From Spirosoma endophyticum (GTDB lineage: Bacteria; Bacteroidota; Bacteroidia; Cytophagales; Spirosomataceae), in assembly GCF_900112365.1 (NCBI RefSeq), contig NZ_FOLQ01000010.1:62001-126000 (forward strand): a stretch of DNA of 64,000 nucleotides. Reading direction: 5' to 3'. The position numbers and the translations under genes were made by a program. Under the pieces are notes generated by a model that saw only the letters and a list, made by a program, of their open reading frames with translations, searched no databases and had not been told where the DNA came from. Position 1 is the stretch's first letter, and every line of letters starts with the position of its first letter. Shown here one piece after another: positions 27,323-35,852 of this stretch.

Positions 27323-28297
27323 ATGCTGAAAACTTTACCGCGCCACCAAATCAATTCTTCTGCCTGGGATGCCTGCGTGGCTGCTTCTTCACAACGAATT
27401 CTATATGGTTACTCCTGGTATTTAGACGCCGTTCTGCCCAGCCCAGACTGGAAGTGGTTTGGTCTTGTAAATGTAGACAAAAATGGTCAATATCAGGCTG
27501 TTATGCCCATCTCACTACGTCGGAAGCGGGTGGCTGGTATCGCGTATCGTTGGGTCGTGCATCAGCCATTCTTTTGTCAGTTTCTGGGCATCTTTAGCCG
27601 GGAGGAAGCAATTAATTCTATGCCGTTTCTCCAACTCATGCAACAGGCGTTTCGCTACGGATCAACGTTTAGTATGCGTCAACCATTGGACAATCCATCG
27701 CTGTTTGATACGTTCCGAGCACAAACGACGCATGTTCTTGATCTGTCGATTGGTTATGAACTTGTTTCGCAACGCTACTCCCGCGACCGTGTCACGAATT
27801 TACGTCGGGCTTACCTGGCTAACTGGACAGTCATTGACTCTACTGATCCAGAACCTTTGCTAACATTATTTCGCAAACATCAGGCTAATAGCATTGATGG
27901 CGGTGTGGCTGATTGGGCCTACGACATAGTCAGAAACCTGCTGATTGACTTGAACAAACGCGGACTGGCCGTGCTACGGTATGCTACCCGTGAGAATCGT
28001 ATTGAAGCCGGAGCCTTATTTGTTCAGGAAGGTAATCGACTAATTTATCTCTTTAATGCAGCATCGGAAGCTGGTCGCCAGGGAAATGCGCGAACGTTGC
28101 TGATTGACCAGATTATTAGGGAAAAAGCTGGAGATCAGTTAGTTTTTGATTTTGAAAGTCCGGAGAAGTCGTCAATTCGAGATTTTTATCGGAGTTTTGG
28201 CGCTCGTGAAGAGCCGTTCTGGACAGTACGCTGGAATCGGCTAAGTGAGGTTGAGAACTTTGCCAGAAAGGTGGTGAACGTAGTGCGTGGCAGGTGA
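27323..28297 (+). CDS. GNAT/FemAB-like acetyltransferase
   Basis: A 324-residue protein whose C-terminal half (about 165-310) matches the GNAT fold of FemAB-like transferases: RYATRENRIEAGALFVQEGNRLIYLFNAAS and a conserved DFESPEKSSIRDFYRSFGA near the end. The N-terminal half (YGYSWYLDAV, MPISLRRKR) resembles the same family. These enzymes use acyl-CoA or aminoacyl donors, in some species acting on peptidoglycan or cell-surface sugars, but the substrate here is unknown. The start ATG 27323 follows the repeat that separates it from dnaA. A strong bidirectional terminator follows. Confidence 0.75.
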   Translation: MLKTLPRHQINSSAWDACVAASSQRILYGYSWYLDAVLPSPDWKWFGLVNVDKNGQYQAVMPISLRRKRVAGIAYRWVVHQPFFCQFLGIFSREEAINSMPFLQLMQQAFRYGSTFSMRQPLDNPSLFDTFRAQTTHVLDLSIGYELVSQRYSRDRVTNLRRAYLANWTVIDSTDPEPLLTLFRKHQANSIDGGVADWAYDIVRNLLIDLNKRGLAVLRYATRENRIEAGALFVQEGNRLIYLFNAASEAGRQGNARTLLIDQIIREKAGDQLVFDFESPEKSSIRDFYRSFGAREEPFWTVRWNRLSEVENFARKVVNVVRGR

Positions 28298-28321
28298 GTA
28301 ATGCTAAAGCAGGCAGGCATT

Positions 28322-28374
28322 AAAAAGGTAAAGGCATACCACAGTTCTGAGCTGTAGCACGCCTTTACCTTTTT
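28322..28374. terminator. Bidirectional terminator
   Basis: Arms aaaaaggtaaaggc (28322-28335) and gcctttaccttttt (28361-28374) are exact complements with A/T-runs on both outer sides; the 25-nt loop has a small inner hairpin (acag/ctgt). It separates convergent genes and would end transcription on both strands. Confidence 0.85.
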
Positions 28375-28386
28375 GAGCCCCGTAAC

Positions 28387-29178
28387 TTAATAAAATTTCA
28401 AGGGCTGTTTAAGTCCTTCGTTGCGTTTCAGATCCATCACCATTGAACCAATCCACAAATCGACTTCAACTTTGACGGGCACTTTATTCGTATCATCGGA
28501 AACAAAAATCCGGATTGATTCTTCCTGCTTAAACATCGCGTTGCCCGGCGGCAGTACAGGATTCAATTTTATAACGTTGATCTTGCCCTGCTTCGTTTTT
28601 ACTACGTCTTTGCCCCGATAGCGCACTTTCATATTATAGACCGTGTCATCGTAAAAAGCGGGCACTTCAATAACCTGACCACTACTGATCTTGTTGAAGT
28701 CGATCGTTCTCAGAAAATAATAGCCACTGATGAGGTCATGGACATTATCCGGTACGTTAAATACGTCTTTCTCAGTACGTTCTTCGGCTTTTACAGTGTT
28801 CGCTTCATGATTGAACGTAATGTTTTCTTCCTTCCGATAGCTGTTTTCCTGAAGGTTCGTGTAAAACTTTTGCGGCAATATGGCTGATGTGTCGATGTAT
28901 GACCGCCACGTATCACGAACGCGGGTAACGAGATCAAACGCCCCAACCGTACGACCGTCTACATTGACACGATAGCAAGGACGATCGTTGACTTTGTAGA
29001 GGGTGGGACTAACATCTACAATGGCTTCGGCCGCGTTCAGAAAGCCATAATGAACCCGATATTCGATGTGTTCACCGGGTCCAAAACTGTTGTTCGGAAC
29101 ACGCCGATATGCGTTCAGCGCAATAAATCCAGTGCTCAGAACAGAAAGTATACCGATGCCAATTAAAAACTTTTTCAT
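28387..29178 (-). CDS. DUF3108 domain protein (exported)
   Basis: A 263-residue protein with an N-terminal hydrophobic helix (residues 4-20, signal peptide or anchor), then a domain of the DUF3108 family: FGPGEHIEYRVHYGFLNAAEA, the block RPCYRVNVDGRTVGAFDLVTRVRDTWRSYID, and IRIFVSDDTNKVPVKVEVDLWIG. This fold is a beta-sandwich of unknown function in the periplasm. The gene is the last of the minus-strand series and lies 29 bp after the aminopeptidase-like gene. No lipobox is visible. Confidence 0.82.
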   Translation of the reverse strand: MKKFLIGIGILSVLSTGFIALNAYRRVPNNSFGPGEHIEYRVHYGFLNAAEAIVDVSPTLYKVNDRPCYRVNVDGRTVGAFDLVTRVRDTWRSYIDTSAILPQKFYTNLQENSYRKEENITFNHEANTVKAEERTEKDVFNVPDNVHDLISGYYFLRTIDFNKISSGQVIEVPAFYDDTVYNMKVRYRGKDVVKTKQGKINVIKLNPVLPPGNAMFKQEESIRIFVSDDTNKVPVKVEVDLWIGSMVMDLKRNEGLKQPLKFY

Positions 29179-29207
29179 GCGGGTTACTACCCGTTGGTAG
29201 GGTTAAT

Positions 29208-30254
29208 TTATAAAGATGGATAGGTTTCTTTCAGGTAAGTCAGATACCGTTTAAAATCCCCTCCGAATTTATTTTCAAATTCCTGCCGAAAACGATTCTG
29301 CTGTTTTCGATACGTTAAATACCCAATAAAGTACGCATTATTCGGTAAGTTTAGTTTGCCAGGACGCCGTTTTTTTATTGAGCGTACGCTTGACTTGCTG
29401 CGTTGGTCGGTAATTGTGTCCGACGACACAACAATTTGCTCAATAGTCTGCCACTTCAGCGAATCTTTGACGGCGATTGGCGTAGTGGGTTTAAACGTCC
29501 GGTACAAACTATCGAGCGTTTGTGTGCCGCACAAAACATGGCTGTCATATCGCTCATAAAACGCTTTAGTGGCCAGATAGTTCTGGTAGGGCGCCGATGC
29601 TTTGCCGTACTTCTGCGCCAGAAATCGAAGCGCTCCATACTCCCCTACGAAATCCGCCAAATTTTCGTTGTACTCCAGACTATTTTTCACAAACAACGTA
29701 CCATGCGTTAGTTCGTGAATGATTAATTCCGCCAGACTGCCCTCAGATCGCTCCAGAAAGCTGGATAAAATGGGGTCGTTTAAGAAACCTAAAGTCGACC
29801 AGGCCGATACTTCCCCAACTCTCGTGTCAAATCCTTCCCGCTTCAATTCAGAAACCGTCGAATCGGCGCGATCTTTTTCAAAGAAACCTTTGTAGGAGAA
29901 CGTACCAATTATAGGAAAATGCCACTGCCTGGCAATGAGTTGATACGGTTCGGCGGCCGTAATGACCCACAAAATGGGTTTTCCCTCCTGATCATAAAAC
30001 GATTCATAACTTCCCGACTTGTCTAATCCGAGTGAATCTATAGAAAAACGCTTTATTTCTCGGATAAGTTCTATTTTTTTCTTCAGCGAATCAGGATAGG
30101 CCGGATCGGCAAGCACCTCGGCAACGGGTTTAGTGTTCCATAATATGCGCACTTGCCCACGTGCCTGCATCCAGCCGTAACTAACCAGTTCCCACTGCCA
30201 GACAACTAAAACAGCTAGAACCCCTATAGTAACCAGAGCAATTTTTCGGCGCAT
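29208..30254 (-). CDS. Putative zinc aminopeptidase (PF10023-type)
   Basis: A 348-residue protein with an N-terminal membrane anchor (residues 4-20) and a gluzincin-like motif: HELTH at 180-184, followed by NENLADFVGE with a probable third ligand. This order (IIHELTHGTLFVKNSLEYNE) is that of the family 'putative aminopeptidase'. ATG 30254 is chosen because MRRKIALVTIGVLAVLVVW starts the signal anchor; the longer frame from 30341 would add 29 residues with no family resemblance. The gene is separated from DUF3108 by 29 bp. The metal and peptide substrates are inferred, not seen. Confidence 0.8.
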   Translation of the reverse strand: MRRKIALVTIGVLAVLVVWQWELVSYGWMQARGQVRILWNTKPVAEVLADPAYPDSLKKKIELIREIKRFSIDSLGLDKSGSYESFYDQEGKPILWVITAAEPYQLIARQWHFPIIGTFSYKGFFEKDRADSTVSELKREGFDTRVGEVSAWSTLGFLNDPILSSFLERSEGSLAELIIHELTHGTLFVKNSLEYNENLADFVGEYGALRFLAQKYGKASAPYQNYLATKAFYERYDSHVLCGTQTLDSLYRTFKPTTPIAVKDSLKWQTIEQIVVSSDTITDQRSKSSVRSIKKRRPGKLNLPNNAYFIGYLTYRKQQNRFRQEFENKFGGDFKRYLTYLKETYPSL

Positions 30255-30396
30255 CGGTTGGAAAATCAAATACAAAATTCTCTGTAAAGTTAAACAACGA
30301 CGGGTAGGGAATAAACGGTAAAACAAAACCGGGCCACTCATCGGAGTAGACCGGTTCTGTGAACAGGCTTATGAATTGAAAAAACGGTTAATACGT

Positions 30397-31038
30397 TCAG
30401 GCCGTGTAACCTCGCGTTTCTACTTCCTGAACAGTCTCGCCCGTCAGTTCATCCAGAAACTGATCATGCGTCATGGGTTTGGAAAACATCGGGAAATTTT
30501 TGGCGCAGGCAAAGGCTTGTTCTTCCTCGCTGAGCGTGGCCGTGCAGTCGGTAAGGGTGATGACTTCAAAGCCTTTTTCGTAGCCTGACCGCATCGTGGA
30601 TTCTACACAGCAATTGGTCAAAAAACCACACAAAGCTATGGTTTCAATGCCTTTGCTACGTAGTATGAAGTCGAGATTGGTACTGGCGAAAGCGTCCAGG
30701 CCACGCTTTCCTTCCAGCACAATATCGTCGAATTGGGGTGTCAGTGAATCAATAATGTCGACACCCCATGAGCCTTTGCGGAACGATTGGCTATCCACTA
30801 CGCCCTTCAGAATGCCATACGGATGCTTTGTGATTTCAACATAACCTTCCTGAAAACTAATAGGCGAATGAATAAGAACCGCTCCGGCCTCGCGGGCTTT
30901 TGCGACAAGATCGAGGGTGTTCTCCAGCATGTTGGTCGAGTTCATCACACCTTTGACTGCGTCGTGCAGGCTACCACCCGGCGACGTAAAATCGTTCTGA
31001 TACTCAATCAGGACAACGGCAGTTTTTTGCGGATTCAT
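30397..31038 (-). CDS. Isochorismatase-family cysteine hydrolase
   Basis: A 213-residue hydrolase of the isochorismatase-like superfamily. The catalytic triad can be placed at D16 (LIEYQNDF), K110 (VLEGKRG) and C143 (LTNCCVEST), plus the cis-peptide region before the cysteine. Family members hydrolyse nicotinamide, N-carbamoylsarcosine, isochorismate or related amides; the specificity cannot be set from the motifs. It lies 53 bp after the frameshifted serine hydrolase and, on the same strand, upstream of the aminopeptidase gene by 142 bp, so it may belong to the same transcript. Confidence 0.88.
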   Translation of the reverse strand: MNPQKTAVVLIEYQNDFTSPGGSLHDAVKGVMNSTNMLENTLDLVAKAREAGAVLIHSPISFQEGYVEITKHPYGILKGVVDSQSFRKGSWGVDIIDSLTPQFDDIVLEGKRGLDAFASTNLDFILRSKGIETIALCGFLTNCCVESTMRSGYEKGFEVITLTDCTATLSEEEQAFACAKNFPMFSKPMTHDQFLDELTGETVQEVETRGYTA

Positions 31039-31091
31039 AACAGCTTGGTTTTAGTGACTAATTGATAACGAAAGGTGCCGAAGCCCGGTGT

Positions 31092-32374
31092 TTACTCCAA
31101 CGCCTGGTAGACGGCAATGCGGAATTTTTTGACGAAATCGCCATAGTAGGCATAAGGGTGTACGTTCGTGAAAATCAATAGAATAAGCTCTTCTTTCGGA
31201 TCAATCGTGAATTCGGAACAGTACATGCCGCCCCAGTTATATGAGCCCGGTGATGCCTGATCCCCGTAGTGTGAATTTTCGGTAATCAACATAAAACCAA
31301 GCCCGAATTTGTCTTTCCGGTCCCAGACTTCAGCCGCTCCAATTTGATTCCGCAGCATCATGTCGATGGTTTTGCGACCTAGAATCCGTTTGTTGTTGAA
31401 CGTACCGTTGTTGAGCAGCATCTGACAAAATTTGGCGTAGTCTTCCGCGGAACTGACTAATCCGGCTCCACCTGAAAAAAACGTTTTTGCTCCGGTCGTG
31501 GCAAAATTCGGTACGTTTCATTGGTGTGCAGGGTCAGCGGTTTGTCCATACTCGATTTGCTGTACAACTCAACCAGGCGGCTGGCTTTGCTGTCGGGCAG
31601 ATAGAAATACGTATCGTTCATGCCGAGCGGTTCCAGTACGCGCTCGCGCATGGCTACATCAAATGGTTTGCCGGACAATATTTCGATCAATCGCCCAATA
31701 ATGTCGATATTGAGACCATACGTAAAGCCTGCGCCCGTGGAGTCGGTGCCGGGATCGCGAAGGAGCGGACGCTTGGCCAGTTTGTTGATTACGTCTTCGA
31801 GTTTATCAGGCGCGGTCGAGTTGAAAAATGGCACGTTAAACTCAGGCCGCTGGTCGAGCGGATGTTCGTAGGGAAGCCCCGCGTTATGGCTCAGCAACTG
31901 CCGGATCGTAATTTCACTCTTCGCCGGACGGGTTGCGTAGGTTCCGCCAGTCGGATCTTTTTTGTCGTAGGTAACCAGCACTTTCGGGTTTTTGAAGGCC
32001 GGAATGTATTTCGAGATGGGGTCGTCTAACAGAAATTTCTCTTCCTCAAACAACGTCATCAACGTGACCGTCGTGATTGCCTTTGACTGCGAGGCAATGC
32101 GGTAGAGATCATCGCGTTTCAGCGGTGTTTTCTTGGCCAGATTGCTGTACCCGAAGGCTTTATAATGCACAATTTTACCCTTGTGCGCTACGAACGTAAC
32201 GGCATTCGGCGCTATGTCTTTGTCGATTAAGTCCTGTAGCCAGCTATCTAACCGTTTCAATCGGTCGGCTGAAAAACCAGCGTCGGCGGGCGATTTAGTC
32301 GTTGTGAAGGTTTGAGGAACGGACTGGGCAAAGAGGAAAGATGTAGAAAGAAGGAAAAGAATGAGGAAGCGCAT
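31092..32374 (-). pseudogene. Beta-lactamase-family serine hydrolase, split by a -1 frameshift
   Basis: The two halves of one exported hydrolase are in different frames. The first (32374-31457) has a signal peptide (MRFLILFLLSTSFLFAQ), the active-site S95-Q-S-K98 and the Y-x-x-N region (TYGLN), and stops after RPEQKRFFQVEPD. The second (to 31092) supplies QMLLNNGTFNNKRILG, NWGG and the C-terminus. They join if one T is added to the T7 run (the A7 at 31475-31481 on the plus strand), or by a -1 slip, giving RFFSGGAGLVSSAEDYAKF, which is the expected family sequence. The intact protein would be about 427 residues. The cause may be a true mutation, a homopolymer sequencing error or programmed slippage. 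Confidence 0.8.
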
Positions 32375-32457
32375 TTCGGTTTACGGTTTATAGTATTCGG
32401 TTCACGGTATACAATGATTCGACATAAACCGAATACCAAAAACCTTACACCGAAACT
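32374..32457. repeat. Imperfect inverted repeat upstream of the serine hydrolase
   Basis: About 33-bp arms (about 32376-32408 and 32424-32457) match after reverse complementing with roughly six mismatches; typical words are cggtttacggttta and gtattcggtt. It fills the gap between the GNAT stop and the serine hydrolase start. The family resembles the palindrome at 13972. Confidence 0.65.
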
Positions 32458-32460
32458 ATT

Positions 32461-33033
32461 CTACTTTTGCCAATCCCAGGCAACCACCACCCAGGTTTCG
32501 CCAATAGTCGGATCGTGGAACTCATGAAGTGTCTGAAAACCAACGCGAGCATGGGCACGTAGCGAACGCGGATTATTGGCCGAAATATCGGTGATGAGTA
32601 ACTGATACCGATCACTGTATACCTCGTAGTGGTGTTGGAACATTCGATCAAATACCCGCTGCCCCCGATATCCCTCGGCCACACAAACCTGCCCCATCAC
32701 ATACCAGGAATAGTCGCCTAAAGGTTTGCCTTCGTAAGTAAGCGTATCAATCAATCGGAAAAGTGGTAATAATTCCGGTACGTCGGTACCAAATTCGGGT
32801 AACATCGTCAGGGCGTAGCCAACAACCGTATCGCCGTCTTTGGCGATGATACTTGGGGCCGCTTTATTCATGCGAGCCAATACGTCTGGGTCGTGTTCAA
32901 CCGTTACGAAACCCTGATCGACTTGCACATCAATGGGTACGTTTTTTCGGAGATTGGCTTGCTGTAATGTTAAAATGCCACGCACATCGGCGTCAGATTG
33001 GACAGTGGTAATGGTAAGCATAAACTCAGACAA
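32461..33033 (-). CDS. GNAT-family N-acetyltransferase
   Basis: A 190-residue GNAT protein: motif A is recognisable in QVCVAEGYRGQRVFDRMF (the acetyl-CoA pyrophosphate-binding R/Q-x-x-G-x-R), followed by TDISANNPRSLRAHARVGF, the typical motif B in which the alpha-4 helix packs on the substrate. The substrate is unknown. ATG 33033 overlaps the end of the epimerase gene by 8 bp; an ATG at 33021 is an alternative. It is co-oriented with the epimerase, and acetylation of an amino acid or dipeptide would fit, which is an inference from the neighbour only. Confidence 0.85.
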   Translation of the reverse strand: MSEFMLTITTVQSDADVRGILTLQQANLRKNVPIDVQVDQGFVTVEHDPDVLARMNKAAPSIIAKDGDTVVGYALTMLPEFGTDVPELLPLFRLIDTLTYEGKPLGDYSWYVMGQVCVAEGYRGQRVFDRMFQHHYEVYSDRYQLLITDISANNPRSLRAHARVGFQTLHEFHDPTIGETWVVVAWDWQK

Positions 33034-34126
33034 TAATCTGCGACGGTAGGTTTTTTAGGAAAGTTGAATCCACTTCAGCGCCGATGCCGGGCGTTTCAGG
33101 GAGTTCAATTTGATAACCATGATACGTAATGCCACCGTAAACAGGATCGTCGGCATGTTCAAAACAGCCGTCCAGGTCGTAAAAGCGCATATTTTGGCGA
33201 GCAGAGGCAAAGTGCGCGTTAGCGGTAAGAGCAAGTCTGGACTCCGACATGCAGCCGATCATACACGGAATCCCGGCCGCTTCGGCGATGGCATTGATTT
33301 TGAGCGCTTCAAAAATTCCTCCGCTTTTGGAGAGCTTGATATTGAAGTAATCAACGGCTTCTTCGCGTACGAGTCGGATGGCATCGGTCGCGTCGAACAG
33401 GCTCTCGTCGGCCATAATAGGAACCGTTGAGCTTTGACGGATTTGCCGCAAACCGGCAATGTCATAACGCTTGATCGGTTGTTCGCAATACTGAACATTC
33501 CAGTCGCCAATGGCCCGCAACACGGCCTGTGCTGTCACTACGTCCCAACCCTGATTTGCGTCGGTACGGATGGGTGTTCCGTCGCCGATAGCGTTTCGAA
33601 TCGCTGCTACGCGGCCAATGTCGTCGCGCAGGTTTGTGCCAAGTTTTACCTTAATGGCTTCGGCCCCTTTTTCCTGGATACGTAGCGCGTCTTCCACCAT
33701 TCGCTCGGGCGTGTTGATGTAGATTGTTTCGTCCGTGACGAGTACCCGCTTTGATCCGCCCAAAAACTGGTAGAGCGGCATTCGGGCGGCTTTAGCAGCA
33801 ATGTCGTAAAGGGCCATGTCGAACGCCGAACGGGTAGTAGGATGGCCGGGCAGGTAGCGCGTCAACGTATTGATACAACCTTCAATATCGAGTGGGTCGC
33901 GACCGATCAATAGTTTTGCCATGTCGTTGGCTGCCGCCAGTCCGGATGCCTGCGTTTCGCCAACGATCATCCACAAATGCGAGCCTTCGCCCCAGCCCGT
34001 AATGTCTTCATTGGTCTGAATCTCGATCAGAATATTCCGGGCGTGTTCAATCGTGCCGAGCGAGATGGAGATGGGTGCTTTAAGGGGAATATTGTAAGCG
34101 TAGAGGGATATCTGGGTGATTTTCAT
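33026..34126 (-). CDS. Dipeptide epimerase (enolase superfamily)
   Basis: A 366-residue enolase-superfamily enzyme of the muconate lactonizing/dipeptide epimerase group. All catalytic positions are present: K159-V-K161, metal ligands D189 (IRTDANQGW), E215 (YCEQPI) and D240 (MADES), and K267 (KLSKSGG). The C-terminus reads MIGCMSES and YDLDGCFE, where the DxD motif binds the amino group of a dipeptide in L-Ala-D/L-Glu epimerases such as YkfB. It therefore probably epimerises a murein-derived or dietary dipeptide. ATG 34126 begins MKITQISLYAY; a start at 34177 would translate part of the repeat. The next gene in the operon (GNAT) overlaps by 8 bp. Confidence 0.88.
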   Translation of the reverse strand: MKITQISLYAYNIPLKAPISISLGTIEHARNILIEIQTNEDITGWGEGSHLWMIVGETQASGLAAANDMAKLLIGRDPLDIEGCINTLTRYLPGHPTTRSAFDMALYDIAAKAARMPLYQFLGGSKRVLVTDETIYINTPERMVEDALRIQEKGAEAIKVKLGTNLRDDIGRVAAIRNAIGDGTPIRTDANQGWDVVTAQAVLRAIGDWNVQYCEQPIKRYDIAGLRQIRQSSTVPIMADESLFDATDAIRLVREEAVDYFNIKLSKSGGIFEALKINAIAEAAGIPCMIGCMSESRLALTANAHFASARQNMRFYDLDGCFEHADDPVYGGITYHGYQIELPETPGIGAEVDSTFLKNLPSQIIV

Positions 34127-34127
34127 A

Positions 34128-34221
34128 TCTTCAAACACGGAGAAAACGGAGGGAAAACACGAAGAAAATAGAGACATCTCCGTTCACTCCGTGAGTCCTC
34201 TGTTTTCTCCGTGTTTAAAGA
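34128..34221. repeat. Inverted repeat between amidohydrolase and epimerase genes
   Basis: Two 25-bp arms at 34128-34152 and 34197-34221 are reverse complements with two mismatches; the core word is aaacacggagaaaac. The 44-nt spacer is also of this type (ctccg/cggag words). It starts 2 bp upstream of the epimerase ATG and touches the amidohydrolase stop, so it is the whole intergenic spacer. It may stabilise the amidohydrolase mRNA end or attenuate transcription. Confidence 0.8.
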
Positions 34222-34222
34222 T

Positions 34223-35353
34223 TTACTTCGGGAACTGACTTTTGTCCAGGCCGGGAATGATACGTAGCGCGTTCTTGTAATAGACTTTTTTTAGCACTTC
34301 GTCGGGTAAACCCATGCCATACATCCGCCAGAAGGCATGGTATTTTTTGTGATATGGGAAGTACTCGTCGTCGGTTTCGAGCACCCGGAAATACGTAGCG
34401 TATTCCGACGGCACCCAACTGTCTTTCCCGAACAGAATCCGATCCTGGTATTTCTCGAAAAATTTCCGGCTCGCTCTTGGCTGACGGCCTAGTTCTGCGA
34501 TGACAGCGCCAATTTCGACGTTCATGTTTGGGAAAACGGTCATCAGGCTGTCGAGTTTGTTCAGGTCGTTCGGATACCAACCCATGTGCGCGGCAATGAA
34601 TGTCGTTTTTGGGTGCTTGCGGAATACGTTGTGCTGTTCAGCGATGAGTTGATCCCAGGGGACAGGGTCGTTGGCAGCCCGCTTCCGACCAGCATGGAGC
34701 TTGAGTTCGAGCCAGCGTTCGTTGTAGCGGTCCATCGGGTCCCAGAACGATTTGGGATCGGCGGTGTGAATCAGTACCGGAATGCCCAGTTCGCCACATT
34801 TTGCCCAGATTGGATCGAGACGCGGATCATCGACCCGAAGCACGTGGCCGGTCTCGTCTTTGTTGGTTAGTCCCAGATTCTTGAAAATCTTGAGGCCATG
34901 AGCGCCTTTTTTGACGTCGGCCTCCAAGAGCTTGACGGCATCTTCGGTCCAGCCTTTCCGGCCGACCTCGTCGAAGTTAAGGTTTGTGAACAGCACCAGT
35001 CGTTTGGCATTCGTTTTGTTCGCGTTGGCCAGTGCATTATCGAAAAATTGAGTGCCCTGTTCTACGCTACCCCAGCCCCGGCCGCTCAGGTTAACCATGA
35101 TGCCCATGTTCAGGCTATCCATCTGGGCCAGAAGCGGTTTCAGATTCGCCTTGTCCATATCCCACTGGTGGTTATGTACATCGATGAATGGATATTTGGA
35201 ATGCGTAACCTTGTGCTCAGGTACTTTCAACGTCGAAACGGGGTCATATTCTTCGAAACCCAATGGTTCGGGTGGTTGGGCTGTTTTGGGCGTTTGACCA
35301 CAGGCAATTAACCCCGGCAGCAGACAGGCGAAGAAGTAAATCAGGTGTTTCAT
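34223..35353 (-). CDS. Amidohydrolase-2-family lipoprotein (TIM-barrel metal hydrolase)
   Basis: A 376-residue protein with a lipoprotein signal peptide (MKHLIYFFACLLPGLIAC, cysteine 18 is the lipidation site). The mature part is a TIM-barrel metallo-hydrolase of the amidohydrolase-2 (PF04909) type: DVHNHQW with H60 and H62, LIHTADP, FIAAHMGWYP and the metal-ligand aspartate in LFGKDSWVP. Some family members are decarboxylases; the substrate is unknown. It is likely periplasmic and lipid-anchored. It heads the amidohydrolase-repeat-epimerase-GNAT series, suggesting related substrate processing. Confidence 0.85.
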   Translation of the reverse strand: MKHLIYFFACLLPGLIACGQTPKTAQPPEPLGFEEYDPVSTLKVPEHKVTHSKYPFIDVHNHQWDMDKANLKPLLAQMDSLNMGIMVNLSGRGWGSVEQGTQFFDNALANANKTNAKRLVLFTNLNFDEVGRKGWTEDAVKLLEADVKKGAHGLKIFKNLGLTNKDETGHVLRVDDPRLDPIWAKCGELGIPVLIHTADPKSFWDPMDRYNERWLELKLHAGRKRAANDPVPWDQLIAEQHNVFRKHPKTTFIAAHMGWYPNDLNKLDSLMTVFPNMNVEIGAVIAELGRQPRASRKFFEKYQDRILFGKDSWVPSEYATYFRVLETDDEYFPYHKKYHAFWRMYGMGLPDEVLKKVYYKNALRIIPGLDKSQFPK

Positions 35354-35372
35354 GAACGGTTGTATTTACGAA

Positions 35373-35852
35373 CTAATCCTTAAAGATAAGCGCTACGCAA
35401 TGAGCGGCAATGCCTTCGCCCCGCCCAACAAAACCAATGTGCTCGGAGGTAGTCGCTTTTATGGAAATATCGTCTTCCGGAATGGCCATTACGTCGGCCA
35501 GACAGATTTTCATCGCTGGAATATGCGGATTGAGCTTTGGCTCCTGTAACACGACCGTTACGTCCACATTCGAGATTTCGTAGCCTGCGCTACGTACCAT
35601 TCGGAGGACTTCGGCCAGTAGGAGTTTACTGTCAACGCCCTTCCAGCGGGGGTCTTTATCCGAAAAATGGTAGCCGATGTTGCGCATGTTGGCGGCTCCC
35701 AACAAGGCGTCGCACAATACGTGACACACGACGTCCGCGTCGGAATGACCGACTGGCCCGAATGTACTGGGAATCAGAATGCCTCCTAGCCAGAACGGAC
35801 GTCCCTCTTCCAGTCTGTGGACGTCGTACCCTTGCCCTACCCGAATTTTCAT
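35373..35852 (-). CDS. ispF: 2-C-methyl-D-erythritol 2,4-cyclodiphosphate synthase IspF
   Basis: A 159-residue enzyme of the MEP isoprenoid pathway; it cyclises CDP-ME 2-phosphate to ME-cyclodiphosphate. The metal ligands D10, H12 (GYDVHRL) and H44 (GHSDADVVCH) are present, with the conserved HFSDKDPRWKG, DVTVVLQEPKL and the C-terminal TTSEHIGFVGRGEGI. The start ATG 35852 overlaps the stop of the M16 peptidase gene (ATGA); the in-frame start at 35879 would extend into that gene. Isoprenoid products connect with menA at 61.3 kb. Confidence 0.95.
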   Translation of the reverse strand: MKIRVGQGYDVHRLEEGRPFWLGGILIPSTFGPVGHSDADVVCHVLCDALLGAANMRNIGYHFSDKDPRWKGVDSKLLLAEVLRMVRSAGYEISNVDVTVVLQEPKLNPHIPAMKICLADVMAIPEDDISIKATTSEHIGFVGRGEGIAAHCVALIFKD

